Positions 16,988-26,061 of a stretch of 61,184 nucleotides of DNA are shown here, in pieces (the stretch's first letter is position 1; every line of letters begins with the position of its first letter). A program made the position numbers and the translations under genes. The DNA is taken from the NCBI GenBank assembly GCA_021324795.1, contig JAJPIK010000046.1, forward strand, positions 1-61,184, read 5' to 3'. The DNA is from Chloroflexota bacterium (lineage in GTDB: Bacteria > Chloroflexota > UBA6077 > FW602-bin22 > CADDYW01). The notes beneath the pieces are model-generated. The model ran no database searches. It saw nothing but the letters and a program-made list of their open reading frames with translations, and was not told the origin of the DNA.

Positions 16988-18172
16988 ATGAGCTTCCGAA
17001 TCTTATCCAACATCGACGCGATGCAGGCGCAGACCAACCTGAGTATGAACGCCATGTCCTTAAGCCAGAGCGTAAACCGCCTGTCGAGCGGTCTACAGAT
17101 TAATACTGCCGCCGACAACGCCGCCGGCTACGCCATGTCGAACGATCTGATGGCACAGATCGGTGGCGTCAATCAAGCATCGCAAAACGCCCAGGACGGC
17201 ATCTCAATGCTCCAGACCGCCCAGGGTGCGCTGAACTCGGTCACCTCGATTCTCCAGACCATGAATCAGCTCGCAGTTCAGGCTTCCAACGGCACGCTCT
17301 CTTCGACCGACCTGTCCAACATCAACGCCGAGCTCCAACAACTCTCGTCCCAAATCAACAACATCAGCACCCAGACGACCTTCAACGGTCTGACCCTCCT
17401 CAACGGCAGCCTGTCGACGTCACTTGCTGCCACCAGCAATATCCAGGATGGTTTCGTCGTCGCTTCGGGCTCCAACACGGCAGTGAGCGAGGTTGACGTT
17501 TCTCAGGCCGCGTCCGGTACCACCTACACCCTCGCTTCCGGGGCAGGAAATACCCTTCAATTGTCCGGGACGGTTAATGGGAACACCGTTTCACAGACGA
17601 TCACGGTGAACGCCATCGCCGCCGGTCAATCGGAGAGCTTGAACTTTGGTCAGCTCGGCGTGAATATCACAGTGTCGTCAGTCGCAGGTGAGACGGCCGC
17701 GAACGTCGTCGCCGGGCTCACCGGCAAAACCGTAGTCACGGCCTCGGGTGGCAGTGGCTCCGCGAACCTCCAGGTTGGCCCAGCCGCCAGCGATACCATG
17801 ACCGTCGCTTTCCAATCGATTGGGATGACCTCGGCGAACATGTCCGCCCTCAACACCGCCCTGAGTAACTTTAACTCTAGCCAATCGGTTGCCAATGCCC
17901 AGGCACTGATCACCGCCGTGACCGGTGCCCTCGACAACGTCAACACCTTTGCCGGCTCGCTCGGCGCTTACCAGAACCGCTTACAGGATACGATCAACAA
18001 CCTGAATACGATGAGTCAGAATCTGAGCGCCTCGAATAGCCGCATCCGCAACGTCGACGTGGCGTCCGAGATGGTCAACTTCACTAACGAGCAGATTCTC
18101 CAGCAGGCTGGAGTGGCCGTCCTTGCCCAGGCCAACCAACTGCCGGGCATGGTGCTGAAGCTGATCGGTTAA
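16988..18172 (+). CDS. fliC: Flagellin
   Basis: A 394-residue flagellin. The N-terminal D0/D1 region has NRLSSGLQINTAADNAAGYA at about residues 31-50 and a Gln/Asn-rich helix with QNAQDGISMLQTAQGALN. The C-terminal D0 region ends with SRIRNVDVASEMVNFTNEQI, then QQAGVAVLAQANQLPGMVLK. The middle (about residues 150-300) is a variable Thr/Ser/Gly-rich insert likely exposed on the filament and a candidate glycosylation area. The start MSFRILSNIDAM differs slightly from the usual M-(A/R)-I-NTN form. A ribosome site AAGGTGGG precedes the ATG. Confidence 0.97.
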   Translation: MSFRILSNIDAMQAQTNLSMNAMSLSQSVNRLSSGLQINTAADNAAGYAMSNDLMAQIGGVNQASQNAQDGISMLQTAQGALNSVTSILQTMNQLAVQASNGTLSSTDLSNINAELQQLSSQINNISTQTTFNGLTLLNGSLSTSLAATSNIQDGFVVASGSNTAVSEVDVSQAASGTTYTLASGAGNTLQLSGTVNGNTVSQTITVNAIAAGQSESLNFGQLGVNITVSSVAGETAANVVAGLTGKTVVTASGGSGSANLQVGPAASDTMTVAFQSIGMTSANMSALNTALSNFNSSQSVANAQALITAVTGALDNVNTFAGSLGAYQNRLQDTINNLNTMSQNLSASNSRIRNVDVASEMVNFTNEQILQQAGVAVLAQANQLPGMVLKLIG

Positions 18173-18200
18173 GTCCGATCGAAAGTTAGGCAGACTGCGT

Positions 18201-18240
18201 CCCCTGTCTCACGTTGGCGAGGCGCCAGGCGGGGCAGGGG
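18201..18240 (+). terminator. Hairpin between flagellin and fliD
   Basis: CCCCTG (18201-18206) pairs with CAGGGG (18235-18240), extended by G-T and C-G pairs. An inner TGGCG/CGCCA stem lies at 18215-18227. There is no T-run after it, so it may slow or partly stop transcription or protect the flagellin message rather than act as a full terminator. Confidence 0.45.
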
Positions 18241-18268
18241 CAAACTCTTGAGGAGCCGAGGTAGTTAT

Positions 18269-20740
18269 ATGGGAGCCGTGTCGTCGAGTAGCCCGGTTTC
18301 GTTTGGCGGGCTGGCCTCGGGAATCAACACGAACGCGATCATCAACGCATTGCTCTCGATCGACCAGCAGCCGATTACCGCCCTGCAGCAGCAGAGCGCG
18401 ACTCTCTCGACCGAGCAAGGGGCAATCAGTCAGATCCGTCAGGATGCGACATCCCTCCAGCAAGCCGTCCAGGCTCTTACTCTTGGCGCGAACGTGGCCG
18501 CGAAAACCGCGACCACGAATACGCCGTCGTCTCAGCCGGCGATCGTGAGCGCCATCGCTGGTTCCGGCGCGACGAACGGCTCGTTTCAAGTAACGGTCAA
18601 GCAGCTTGCCACCGCGACCCAGGTGACCAGCAGTGCCATCGGGAGCGCCGTCGCGGCGATCGGCAATGTGATCAACCTCACCGCGCCAATCGGGAGCGCG
18701 GGCTTTGGAACCGCGATCACCCCGGGTACCTTCACAATCAACGGCAAGACGATCACGATCAGCAGCAACTCCGTTCTCGACGACCCGAACAACGCGTCTA
18801 ACAGCATCGTTAACATGATCAACTCGTCCGGCGCCGGGGTGACGGCGAGCATCGTCAACGACGCCTACGGTCGTCCCAACCTGCTCCAGATCGTCTCGGC
18901 GCCCGGTCGTTCGATCCAGCTCGGCTCAAGCGGAGATACGAGCAACTTTTTGTCGGCGATCGGACTCCTCGGCGCGGCCGTCGTTGGCAACACCGCGACG
19001 AGCGTGACCGGCGGCTCGGTAAGTGCCGGGGCGCTCTCGGCAACGATCACCGTGGATGGCACCAACGTGACGATCAACCAGACCAGCTCATCCTATACAG
19101 GCGCGCAGAACGCGGCCTACATCGTCAATGCGTTGAACGCGGCTGGTCTCAACGTCACCGCCGCGGTGACCGGCAGCAACAACGACCAGATCATGCTCAC
19201 CCAGAAGACGCCCGGTTCACAAGAGACGATCTCCGTGAATGTCACCGGAACTGGCGCCGCGGCGGTGGCTCTCACCAACGGCACCTACCAGAATGGCACC
19301 GATCGGATCGTGACGCCCAGCCCAGTGGGACGTATCGATCCGACCCAATCGCTCGGCTCGGAAAGCTTCACCACGGCACTCGCACCGAATAGCTCCGGCG
19401 GCGGAACGATTCAGATCAATGGCGTCTCGATCAATTGGAGCACGACCGACTCCTTGAACGACGTCATCAATCGGATCAACGCGTCCGGCGCTCAGGTGCA
19501 GGCGGCCTACGATCCGCTCACCGACCGCCTCACCTTGACGGCCACCCAAACGGGGGGTGGGGCGATCTCATTGCAAGATACTTCCGGAAATCTGCTGGAA
19601 GCGCTCCATCTGATGTCGAGCCCAACCCAGAGCGTGGCACAGCAGGTCGGTCAGAACGCGGTCGTTGACATTAGCTCGGTCAATAACGGGCAGGACATCG
19701 TCACCTCGAGCAACAATCTGAACGGATACGTCCCCGGGGTCAATCTTACTCTGCTCCAAGGAGCACCAAACACCCCGGTCACGGTGACAGTGTCCTCGGA
19801 CACGACGACGACGGTGAACACGGTTCAGAACTTCGTCAACGCCGCGAATACCCTGCTGAGTGACATCAATAAGTTCACTGCGACCAGCGCAACGCCCGGC
19901 CAGGGGGGAACTCTCGCCGGGGACCCAACCATCGAGGGTATCGCTCAACACCTGGAATCACTGATCACCCAGACCGTCATCGGCGGCACACCGGGCTACC
20001 AATCTTTGAACGACGTGGGCGTCTCGCTCAACCTTGCCAGCAACACCTCGGGGTCGACCGTCTCACTCCAGCTCGACACGACGAAGCTCACTCAGGCACT
20101 CCAGAGCAATCCAAGCGCGGTGCAGACGCTCTTCGCCGGTCTCGACGCCACTCTGAGCCCACTTACTCTGACCAGCGGCACCGGCGGGACGCTCACCGGC
20201 GTGACCGGCCAACCTTCGAACGTCCATCTGAATGGCACCTACACGGTGACCGTGAATAGCCAGGGGAACGCTCAGGCGCAGTTTCAGGCAGTGAACGGCG
20301 AGACCTTGCCAACCCAAACCGCGACGCTGACTGCCAACACGACTAATTCAACCTTGATCCCCGGCGTTTCGCTGAGCGTTGGCAGTTCGATCCAAGCCGG
20401 GACTTACCAGTTCGGAGTGACCTGGAACCAGGTCGGAGCAGCAGTTAGTCTAAACGATTACCTGAACCAGTTGCTTGCACCGACGAGCGGATTGTTTGCA
20501 TCACGTAGTCAGGAGATCTCCAACGACCAGCAGAACCTCTCGCATCAGATCTCGAACATGCAGCAGCTCGTGGCCTCGCGCCAGCAAGCGCTGCAGCAGC
20601 AGTTCGCGGCAATGGAGTCGACGCTGGCTTTGCTTCAGGCGCAGGGGAATGCCCTGAGCGCAGAGCTTGGCGGCAGCGGATCCTCCTCATCGAGCAGTTT
20701 GCTCTCCAGTTTGGCCGGCACGAGCACCAGTGGGGCCTAG
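18269..20740 (+). CDS. fliD: Flagellar filament cap protein FliD (unusually long)
   Basis: An 823-residue protein, much longer than the 450-500 residues common in model bacteria. I chose the ATG at 18269 (CCGAGG upstream) over the TTG at 18248. The N-terminal FliD domain is clear: SSSPVSFGGLASGINTNAII, then LLSIDQQPITALQQQ. Flagellin-hook-IN type repeats occupy the middle. The C-terminal domain has VQNFVNAANTLLSDINKFTA and a final coiled coil ending in a Ser-rich tail, with LAPTSGLFASRSQEIS before it. FliD caps the filament and folds flagellin. The extra length lies in the exposed middle domains. Confidence 0.95.
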   Translation: MGAVSSSSPVSFGGLASGINTNAIINALLSIDQQPITALQQQSATLSTEQGAISQIRQDATSLQQAVQALTLGANVAAKTATTNTPSSQPAIVSAIAGSGATNGSFQVTVKQLATATQVTSSAIGSAVAAIGNVINLTAPIGSAGFGTAITPGTFTINGKTITISSNSVLDDPNNASNSIVNMINSSGAGVTASIVNDAYGRPNLLQIVSAPGRSIQLGSSGDTSNFLSAIGLLGAAVVGNTATSVTGGSVSAGALSATITVDGTNVTINQTSSSYTGAQNAAYIVNALNAAGLNVTAAVTGSNNDQIMLTQKTPGSQETISVNVTGTGAAAVALTNGTYQNGTDRIVTPSPVGRIDPTQSLGSESFTTALAPNSSGGGTIQINGVSINWSTTDSLNDVINRINASGAQVQAAYDPLTDRLTLTATQTGGGAISLQDTSGNLLEALHLMSSPTQSVAQQVGQNAVVDISSVNNGQDIVTSSNNLNGYVPGVNLTLLQGAPNTPVTVTVSSDTTTTVNTVQNFVNAANTLLSDINKFTATSATPGQGGTLAGDPTIEGIAQHLESLITQTVIGGTPGYQSLNDVGVSLNLASNTSGSTVSLQLDTTKLTQALQSNPSAVQTLFAGLDATLSPLTLTSGTGGTLTGVTGQPSNVHLNGTYTVTVNSQGNAQAQFQAVNGETLPTQTATLTANTTNSTLIPGVSLSVGSSIQAGTYQFGVTWNQVGAAVSLNDYLNQLLAPTSGLFASRSQEISNDQQNLSHQISNMQQLVASRQQALQQQFAAMESTLALLQAQGNALSAELGGSGSSSSSSLLSSLAGTSTSGA

Positions 20741-20844
20741 CCCGGCTTATTGACCGTGAGTGGCGCAAGGGGATCCACAGCGCGAGGAACTCAAGGCATC
20801 AAAGTCTTATCCGGCCCCAGAAGATTTTTCAAGGGAAGATTGAC

Positions 20845-21258
20845 GTGTTCGAAACAGGGGCAAATGCCTACCGAAAAACGCGGACGGTTACCGCGAATCA
20901 GGCGCAGCTCGTCGTCCAGCTTTACGAAGGAATTGTGCTCTCGGTTGGGTACGCGATTCAAGCGCTCGCTGAAGGCAACCTTGAGGGCGCGCACGTTTCA
21001 CTCAAGCGCGCTCAGGAGATCATCACAACGTTGCGGGGAACACTCCGCCGAGATGCTGGACCAGTCGCGCAGAATCTCGATGCGCTCTATGACTATTTCT
21101 TCCGGCGTCTCGTCGAGGCAAACGTGAACAAGGATCCGTCACCAGCGCAGGAGATTCTCGGCTACACACGGCAGCTCCTCGCGACCTGGCGGATCGTCGC
21201 TAGCGAGCCGACACTGGTCGCGAGCCGGGTCGAGGATCTCGATCTAGCCGTAAACTAG
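20845..21258 (+). CDS. fliS: Flagellin chaperone FliS
   Basis: A 137-residue helical protein from GTG at 20845, preceded by AAGGGAAG. It shows the FliS pattern: N-terminal ANAYRKTRTVTANQAQLVVQ followed by LYEGIVLSVGYAIQAL, and a later YDYFFRRLVEANVNKDPS segment. FliS binds the flagellin C-terminus in the cytoplasm and keeps it from polymerising before export. It follows fliD, as in most bacteria. Confidence 0.93.
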   Translation: MFETGANAYRKTRTVTANQAQLVVQLYEGIVLSVGYAIQALAEGNLEGAHVSLKRAQEIITTLRGTLRRDAGPVAQNLDALYDYFFRRLVEANVNKDPSPAQEILGYTRQLLATWRIVASEPTLVASRVEDLDLAVN

Positions 21259-21267
21259 GGGAGTAAG

Positions 21268-21594
21268 GTGGACGATCCACTCCTCGAAGAGATCTTCCGG
21301 CTCAGTGACGCGCTACTTGCCGCGGTTCGGCCAGCGAATCCAGACTTCGATCTCATACGGAAGATGGTTGAACGACGCGGGGAGATCCTGGCACGGCTGC
21401 CGGCCCCACGCGCGGAGGAGCGGCAACAACGGGTGGTTCTCATTCAACAAATCCTGGCCAAGGACGCTGTGCTTCGCACTTACCTTGAAACCCGGCAGAA
21501 GCAAGTTCTCGACGAACTTGGCGTCCTTGCACGACGAGGCCCCTTGCCGCGCCAAGCGCCGGCTCGACCAAGCTTGTTTGATCAACGCATCTGA
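21268..21594 (+). CDS. FliT-like flagellar chaperone, copy 1
   Basis: A 108-residue, mostly helical protein starting at GTG, nine bases after fliS. It contains LLEEIFRLSDALLAAVRPAN, RRGEILARLPAPRAEE and a C-terminal SLFDQRI. Small helical proteins just after fliS usually serve as FliT, the FliD chaperone; the family is too divergent for a firm call by eye. It is clearly related to the next gene. Confidence 0.6.
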   Translation: MDDPLLEEIFRLSDALLAAVRPANPDFDLIRKMVERRGEILARLPAPRAEERQQRVVLIQQILAKDAVLRTYLETRQKQVLDELGVLARRGPLPRQAPARPSLFDQRI

Positions 21595-21602
21595 GGAATA
21601 TC

Positions 21603-21926
21603 GTGAATAGTCAACTCCTCGAGCTTCTTGATCTAACCGAAACTCTGCTCGCGGCGGCACGTTCACCGAACCCAGATCTCAACCTCGTGCTTCAACTGCT
21701 TCGCGAACGCGGCGATAAGCTCGCGCGCTTACCGGCTGGCGATCTCTCGGAAAGCCGAGAGCGACTGGCGACCTTCCGACGGATCTTGGCAGCGGACGCC
21801 GAGCTACGCGACCTTTTCCAGAAGCGCCAAACAACGCTCGGGAGCGAGCAACAGACGATGGCCACTTGCCATTTCGGTCCGGTCATCCGTCTGGACCGGC
21901 GGCGCATGGTTGATCAGCGCATCTGA
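21603..21926 (+). CDS. FliT-like flagellar chaperone, copy 2
   Basis: A 107-residue paralogue of the previous gene, starting at GTG. Both share LL--TE/SD-LLAA-R--NPD, a central RG--LARLPA, a DA-LR helix and the same last four residues DQRI. A recent tandem duplication with divergence is likely. Two chaperones could serve different partners such as FliD and the export ATPase. The function is inferred only from context. Confidence 0.58.
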   Translation: MNSQLLELLDLTETLLAAARSPNPDLNLVLQLLRERGDKLARLPAGDLSESRERLATFRRILAADAELRDLFQKRQTTLGSEQQTMATCHFGPVIRLDRRRMVDQRI

Positions 21927-22042
21927 TTTCCCCACGTGCCCGCTTGCGCTACATCCCTCACCCGAAGCTGCACTCGTAGTTGGACGAGAAGGCCACACGA
22001 ATTGAGGAGTGCGAACCTCACGAGTGGGAATCGGGAGAATGG

Positions 22043-22471
22043 ATGAGCATTGATGCTTTAAATAGTCTTTACATCGCCGGATCGGCTCTCACTGCCCAGC
22101 GGTTACGGATGGACGTTATCTCGAGTAACTTAGCAAACGCTGAGACGACCGTGACCCCTCAGGGCGGACCATACCACCGGCAGATGGTCGTTTTCACACC
22201 ACGGCCCTTGGACGCGAGCCAAGATGCGGGCTCGCCTGGTGACGGCGTACAAGTCAGCGCGATCGTCCAAGACCCCAGTCCTCCCAAGGAACTCTACCAA
22301 CCCGGCAATCCGCAAGCCGATCCGAACGGCTTCGTCGCCTATCCCAACGTCGACCTCACCACGGAGATGGTCGATTTGATGGCGGCAAGTCGAGCCTACG
22401 AGGCAAACGCGTCAGTGATCCAGACAACAAAGACGCTCGTTGATCGCACACTCCAGCTTGGTAGCGCGTAA
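22043..22471 (+). CDS. flgC: Flagellar basal-body rod protein FlgC
   Basis: A 142-residue protein. The frame is open from 21980, but ATG at 22043 follows GGGAG and gives the canonical N-terminus SIDALNSLYIAGSALTAQRL, then ISSNLANAETT. The conserved YPNVDLTTEMVDLMAASRAY at about residues 100-119 is the FlgC C-terminal helix. It builds the proximal rod with FlgB, whose gene lies 6 kb downstream at 28563 rather than next to it as is usual. Confidence 0.95.
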   Translation: MSIDALNSLYIAGSALTAQRLRMDVISSNLANAETTVTPQGGPYHRQMVVFTPRPLDASQDAGSPGDGVQVSAIVQDPSPPKELYQPGNPQADPNGFVAYPNVDLTTEMVDLMAASRAYEANASVIQTTKTLVDRTLQLGSA

Positions 22472-22504
22472 TTTCCCGGGGGTGGATATGGGGGGTGAAG
22501 CCCT

Positions 22505-22801
22505 ATGATTATTCAGCCAATCAATCCAATTCTAACGTCCAATCTCTCGACTGTTCTAGCGAGTAACCAGTCCGGTCATGCCTCATCTTTCGAAAGCGTT
22601 CTCGGACAGGCCGTCCAGGGACTCACCAACGTCGAGAATCAGGCGAACGCCCAGGCAGTGAATCTTGCGACCGGCCAGGGGGCGAATCTCGTCGATTCGA
22701 TGCTCGCAATGGAGCAGATGTCGTTAAATTTCAAGCTCGCAATGCAAGTTCGCGACAAGGTTATCGAGGCCTACCAAACTGTCATGCAGACCCAGGTCTG
22801 A
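22505..22801 (+). CDS. fliE: Flagellar hook-basal body protein FliE
   Basis: A 98-residue protein of normal FliE length. It has the family core SSFESVLGQAVQGLTNVENQ, then LVDSMLAMEQMSLNFKLAMQ and VRDKVIEAYQTVMQTQV at the C-terminus. FliE joins the rod to the MS ring built by FliF, whose gene follows after 41 bases. Confidence 0.95.
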   Translation: MIIQPINPILTSNLSTVLASNQSGHASSFESVLGQAVQGLTNVENQANAQAVNLATGQGANLVDSMLAMEQMSLNFKLAMQVRDKVIEAYQTVMQTQV

Positions 22802-22842
22802 CGCGGCATCGGATGAGTGTGGGTTAGGAGGGCGAGCCCGAC

Positions 22843-24426
22843 GTGCTGCCGCTGCTAGAACGGATCCGTGACCAATGGCAACGTCTTCCGACAAATCGAC
22901 GAATCGGTCTGCTGGTTATCGTCGTTGGGATCATCGGCACGGTCGTGCTTTGGGGGGTGATGAGCTCACAGGTCACCTACGCGGTCGCCTTTAGTGACTT
23001 GCAGCCCGCGGATGCTTCCGCCGTCGCAAGTAAGCTCGGTGAGCTGCAAATCCCTTATCAGTTGGAGGATGGAACCGGCGGAACGACGACGATTCGGGTT
23101 CCGGCGAGCTTGGTCAGCGAGGCGCGAGTCCAGGTTGCCGGTGCGGGCATTCTGAAAGGCTCGGGAGTGGGCTACGAGATCTTCAACCAACCATCGTTCG
23201 GGCTGTCGGACTTTATTCAACAGGTTGACTATCAGCGTGCCCTGGAGGGCGAGCTTGCCCGCTCGATCAGCCAGATCGACGGTATCGATTCCGCGCGCGT
23301 CCACCTTGCAATTCCCCAGCCAAGCGTCTTCTTGGCGCAACAGCGAGATCCCTCGGCCGCCGTCGTGATCAGTTTGAAGCCAGGTTACCAGATAGACCGG
23401 GCCCACGCTCAGGCGATCGTCGACCTCGTTGTCGGAGCCGTCCAAGGCATGAAGGCATCCCAGGTCGTCCTGCTCGACACCTCGGGCAATCTCCTCCATC
23501 AAACCCAGGACAGTACCGGCGGCAATCTCGGCGCCTTGGATGATCACTTCGCGGTCCAGCAATCACTGGAGCGTAACCTCACCTCGCAATTGCAAGACAT
23601 GCTCGATCGAGTCGTCGGGCCAGGACACTCCACTGTCCAGGTCAACGTTCAGCTCGATTGGACCAGCGGAGATACGACCACCGATATCTATTCGCCAAAC
23701 GGTCAGCAGCCTCAACTGACCTCGGATCAGGAACTCAAAGAGTACCTTCCCCCCGGTTCAGGCAGCGTTGGAGGCGTGGCAACGAGTCTTCCCACCTACC
23801 AGTCGATCACAACGACCGCGGCACTGACCTCGACCAATACCAGCGCCAATGGCATCCAACGTGAGCAATCAAATCGCACCTTCCAGCTTTCGCACACCAT
23901 CCAAAAGACTCAGCTCGCGCCGGGCACGATTAGTCGAGTATCGGTCGCGATCGCGGTCGACAGCAACGTCGCCGATACGACGATGATCGACAACCTGACG
24001 AAGATGGCGCAAGGGGTCGTCGGCTACGACAGCCAGCGGGGAGATGTCGTTAACGTGGTTCCAGTGGCCTTTAAGCAGGTGCCGGGCACCGCTCAAACTG
24101 GTCAAGGCAATGTGCTGACTGGCCCTTGGCAATACTTGGAGATCGCCCGCGTCGCCGCGCTGATTGCCGGGCCAGTCCTCGCCATTCTGGTGCTCGCGTT
24201 TCTGCTCAGGCGACGCGGTGGACGGGCCTACAGCCAAGAGGTGGTCACTATGCCGGTGAATGCCTTGCCACCGCCCCCGGCGACGACTTCCCCGGCGAGC
24301 GCCCCGGCCGCCCAGGATTCGCGACGGTCCTTCATGCGCCAGCAATTGGCCGCGATTGCCGAGAAAGACCCAGCTTACATCGCCTCGGTACTCCAAAGTT
24401 GGGTAAGAGATGACATCGGAGATTGA
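22843..24426 (+). CDS. fliF: Flagellar MS-ring protein FliF
   Basis: A 527-residue membrane protein from GTG at 22843 (GGAGGGCGAG upstream). Two membrane helices lie near residues 24-46 and 433-457. The periplasmic-side ring-building domains carry FLAQQRDPSAAVVISLKPG (about residues 163-181) and DYQRALEGELARSISQIDGI. The tail binds FliG, which is encoded next; the fliF TGA is two bases before the fliG GTG. Confidence 0.96.
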   Translation: MLPLLERIRDQWQRLPTNRRIGLLVIVVGIIGTVVLWGVMSSQVTYAVAFSDLQPADASAVASKLGELQIPYQLEDGTGGTTTIRVPASLVSEARVQVAGAGILKGSGVGYEIFNQPSFGLSDFIQQVDYQRALEGELARSISQIDGIDSARVHLAIPQPSVFLAQQRDPSAAVVISLKPGYQIDRAHAQAIVDLVVGAVQGMKASQVVLLDTSGNLLHQTQDSTGGNLGALDDHFAVQQSLERNLTSQLQDMLDRVVGPGHSTVQVNVQLDWTSGDTTTDIYSPNGQQPQLTSDQELKEYLPPGSGSVGGVATSLPTYQSITTTAALTSTNTSANGIQREQSNRTFQLSHTIQKTQLAPGTISRVSVAIAVDSNVADTTMIDNLTKMAQGVVGYDSQRGDVVNVVPVAFKQVPGTAQTGQGNVLTGPWQYLEIARVAALIAGPVLAILVLAFLLRRRGGRAYSQEVVTMPVNALPPPPATTSPASAPAAQDSRRSFMRQQLAAIAEKDPAYIASVLQSWVRDDIGD

Positions 24427-24428
24427 AC

Positions 24429-25433
24429 GTGGCAATGCAAGGATTGACTGGACGACGCAAAGCAGCAACTGTACTCGTAGCACTCGGACCAGAGCGCTCG
24501 GCAGAGATCCTACGCCACTTCAACCAGGCAGACGTGGAAGAGATGGTCGTCGAGATTCTGACGATTGGTACAGTATCCGAAGACACAGCGAACCAGGTCA
24601 TCGAAGAGTTTTACCAAAGCGCGATCGCCCGAGATCACCTGGGAATCGGAGGAACTAGCTACGCCAGGGAACTGCTGGCCAAGGCGCTCGGCGAAGATGA
24701 AGCCGATGAGACGCTCAGCCGGCTGCTCGAACGCGCGCGCCCACGCCCTTTTGAGTTCTTACGGCACGCCGACACGCTCCAACTGGCGACGTTCCTGCAC
24801 GGAGAACATCCCCAGACCATTGCCCTCGTGCTTGCCCATCTACCCCACGCCGTGGCAGCTTCTGTCTTGAAAGCCTTGCCACGAGACGTGGGAGCCGAAG
24901 TCGCCTGGCGCTTGACGGTGATGGACCAGACGTCGCCAGAAGTCGTCGATGCCGTCGAGAACGCTCTTCGCAACCGGATGGCCGATTTCCTCACTACCGA
25001 TTATACACGGGTGGGAGGGCCCAGGTTCACCGCGAAGGTCCTCGGCCAAACTGACCGCGCCACGGAGAAAGCAATTCTCGACGCGCTTGGCGAACGTGAC
25101 GCCGACTTGGCCACCGAAGTACGTCGCCTCCTCTTCACCTTTGATGATCTCGCCCTTCTGGATGATCGTTCAATGCAACGCGTACTTCGCGAAGTCGATC
25201 TCAAAGACCTGCCACTTGCCCTGAAGAACGCTCCCACCGAGCTGCAGGAGCACATACTCCGAAACCTCTCCGTGCGCTCGGCAGACCTGCTCCGCGAAGA
25301 GATCTCGATGCTCGGCACGGTCCGCCAGCGCCAAGTACTCGAAGCGCAGCAGCGGATCGTCGCGGTGGTTCGCCGGCTGGAGGATCAGGATGAAATCATC
25401 ATCGAGCGTGGAGGCAGCAATGCCGACGCCTAA
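24429..25433 (+). CDS. fliG: Flagellar motor switch protein FliG
   Basis: A 334-residue protein. TTG (24423), GTG (24429) and ATG (24435) are all in frame; GGAG at 24417-24420 fits GTG best. Domain order is normal: an N-terminal FliF-binding part with GLTGRRKAATVLVALGPERS, a middle part with EHPQTIALVLAHL (the EHPQTIA signature), and a C-terminal torque domain with FTFDDLALLDDRSMQRVLRE. FliG turns stator force into rotation. The stator genes are not in this window. Confidence 0.97.
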   Translation: MAMQGLTGRRKAATVLVALGPERSAEILRHFNQADVEEMVVEILTIGTVSEDTANQVIEEFYQSAIARDHLGIGGTSYARELLAKALGEDEADETLSRLLERARPRPFEFLRHADTLQLATFLHGEHPQTIALVLAHLPHAVAASVLKALPRDVGAEVAWRLTVMDQTSPEVVDAVENALRNRMADFLTTDYTRVGGPRFTAKVLGQTDRATEKAILDALGERDADLATEVRRLLFTFDDLALLDDRSMQRVLREVDLKDLPLALKNAPTELQEHILRNLSVRSADLLREEISMLGTVRQRQVLEAQQRIVAVVRRLEDQDEIIIERGGSNADA

Positions 25434-26061
25434 TCTCGTGTCGCGCCGAGAGCCAACGATTCGTCCAGTCGTGTTCGCGCCATTTGGTCGACCAATCGCA
25501 TCGGTCGAATCGTCCGACTTGCCGCCGGTTCCGGACCCGGTGGAGGCCATCGAACAAGCTCGCCAGGAAGCCGAAACGGCCGGTTACGCCGAGGGTTATC
25601 GGCGCGGCCAACTCGACGGCGAGCGTGCCTACCGGGAGCAGGCCGCGCGACTCGCGTCACTGGTCACCGGGGCGGCCCAAAACGTCCACGGTGCGCTTTT
25701 GCAACTCGAGCCTGAGATCGTCGAGCTAGCCTTCACCATTGCTCGCCGGATCGTCGAGCGAGAACTCACGATCAATCCTGACCTGGTCGTCGACACGGTT
25801 CGGACTGCCTTACTAGCGATCGATCAGCTTGTCGTCGTCCGAGTTCGTGTCCACCCTGACGACTACGACCTCGTTGCCCAGGCGTGGTCATCGCTTGCAC
25901 CAGGGACGAAAGACGCCTCGGCAGAACTCGTCGCCGACCCAAAGGTCCAGCAGGGCGGATGCATCGTGGATACAACCTCTGGATTCGTCGACGCCCAGCA
26001 CCAGACCCAACTGGATGAGATCGGCAAACAGCTTCTTTCAATGATCGGGGGTGAAGAATGA
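25420..26061 (+). CDS. fliH: Flagellar export regulator FliH
   Basis: A 213-residue protein overlapping fliG by 14 bases. ATG at 25420 follows GGAGG at 25410-25414; the ATG at 25390 has no such site. It has a helical region rich in Ala/Glu/Arg (ARQEAETAGYAEGYRRGQLD), then the FliH/HrpE C-terminal domain with ELAFTIARRIVERELTINPD, VRVHPDDYDLV and GGCIVDTTSGFVDA. FliH dimers bind FliI, encoded next with an ATGA overlap. Confidence 0.92.
   Translation: MPTPNLVSRREPTIRPVVFAPFGRPIASVESSDLPPVPDPVEAIEQARQEAETAGYAEGYRRGQLDGERAYREQAARLASLVTGAAQNVHGALLQLEPEIVELAFTIARRIVERELTINPDLVVDTVRTALLAIDQLVVVRVRVHPDDYDLVAQAWSSLAPGTKDASAELVADPKVQQGGCIVDTTSGFVDAQHQTQLDEIGKQLLSMIGGEE

Noticed and set aside
22966..23562. 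198-codon open frame on the - strand
   Set aside because: It is fully antisense to fliF and shows no recognisable domain.
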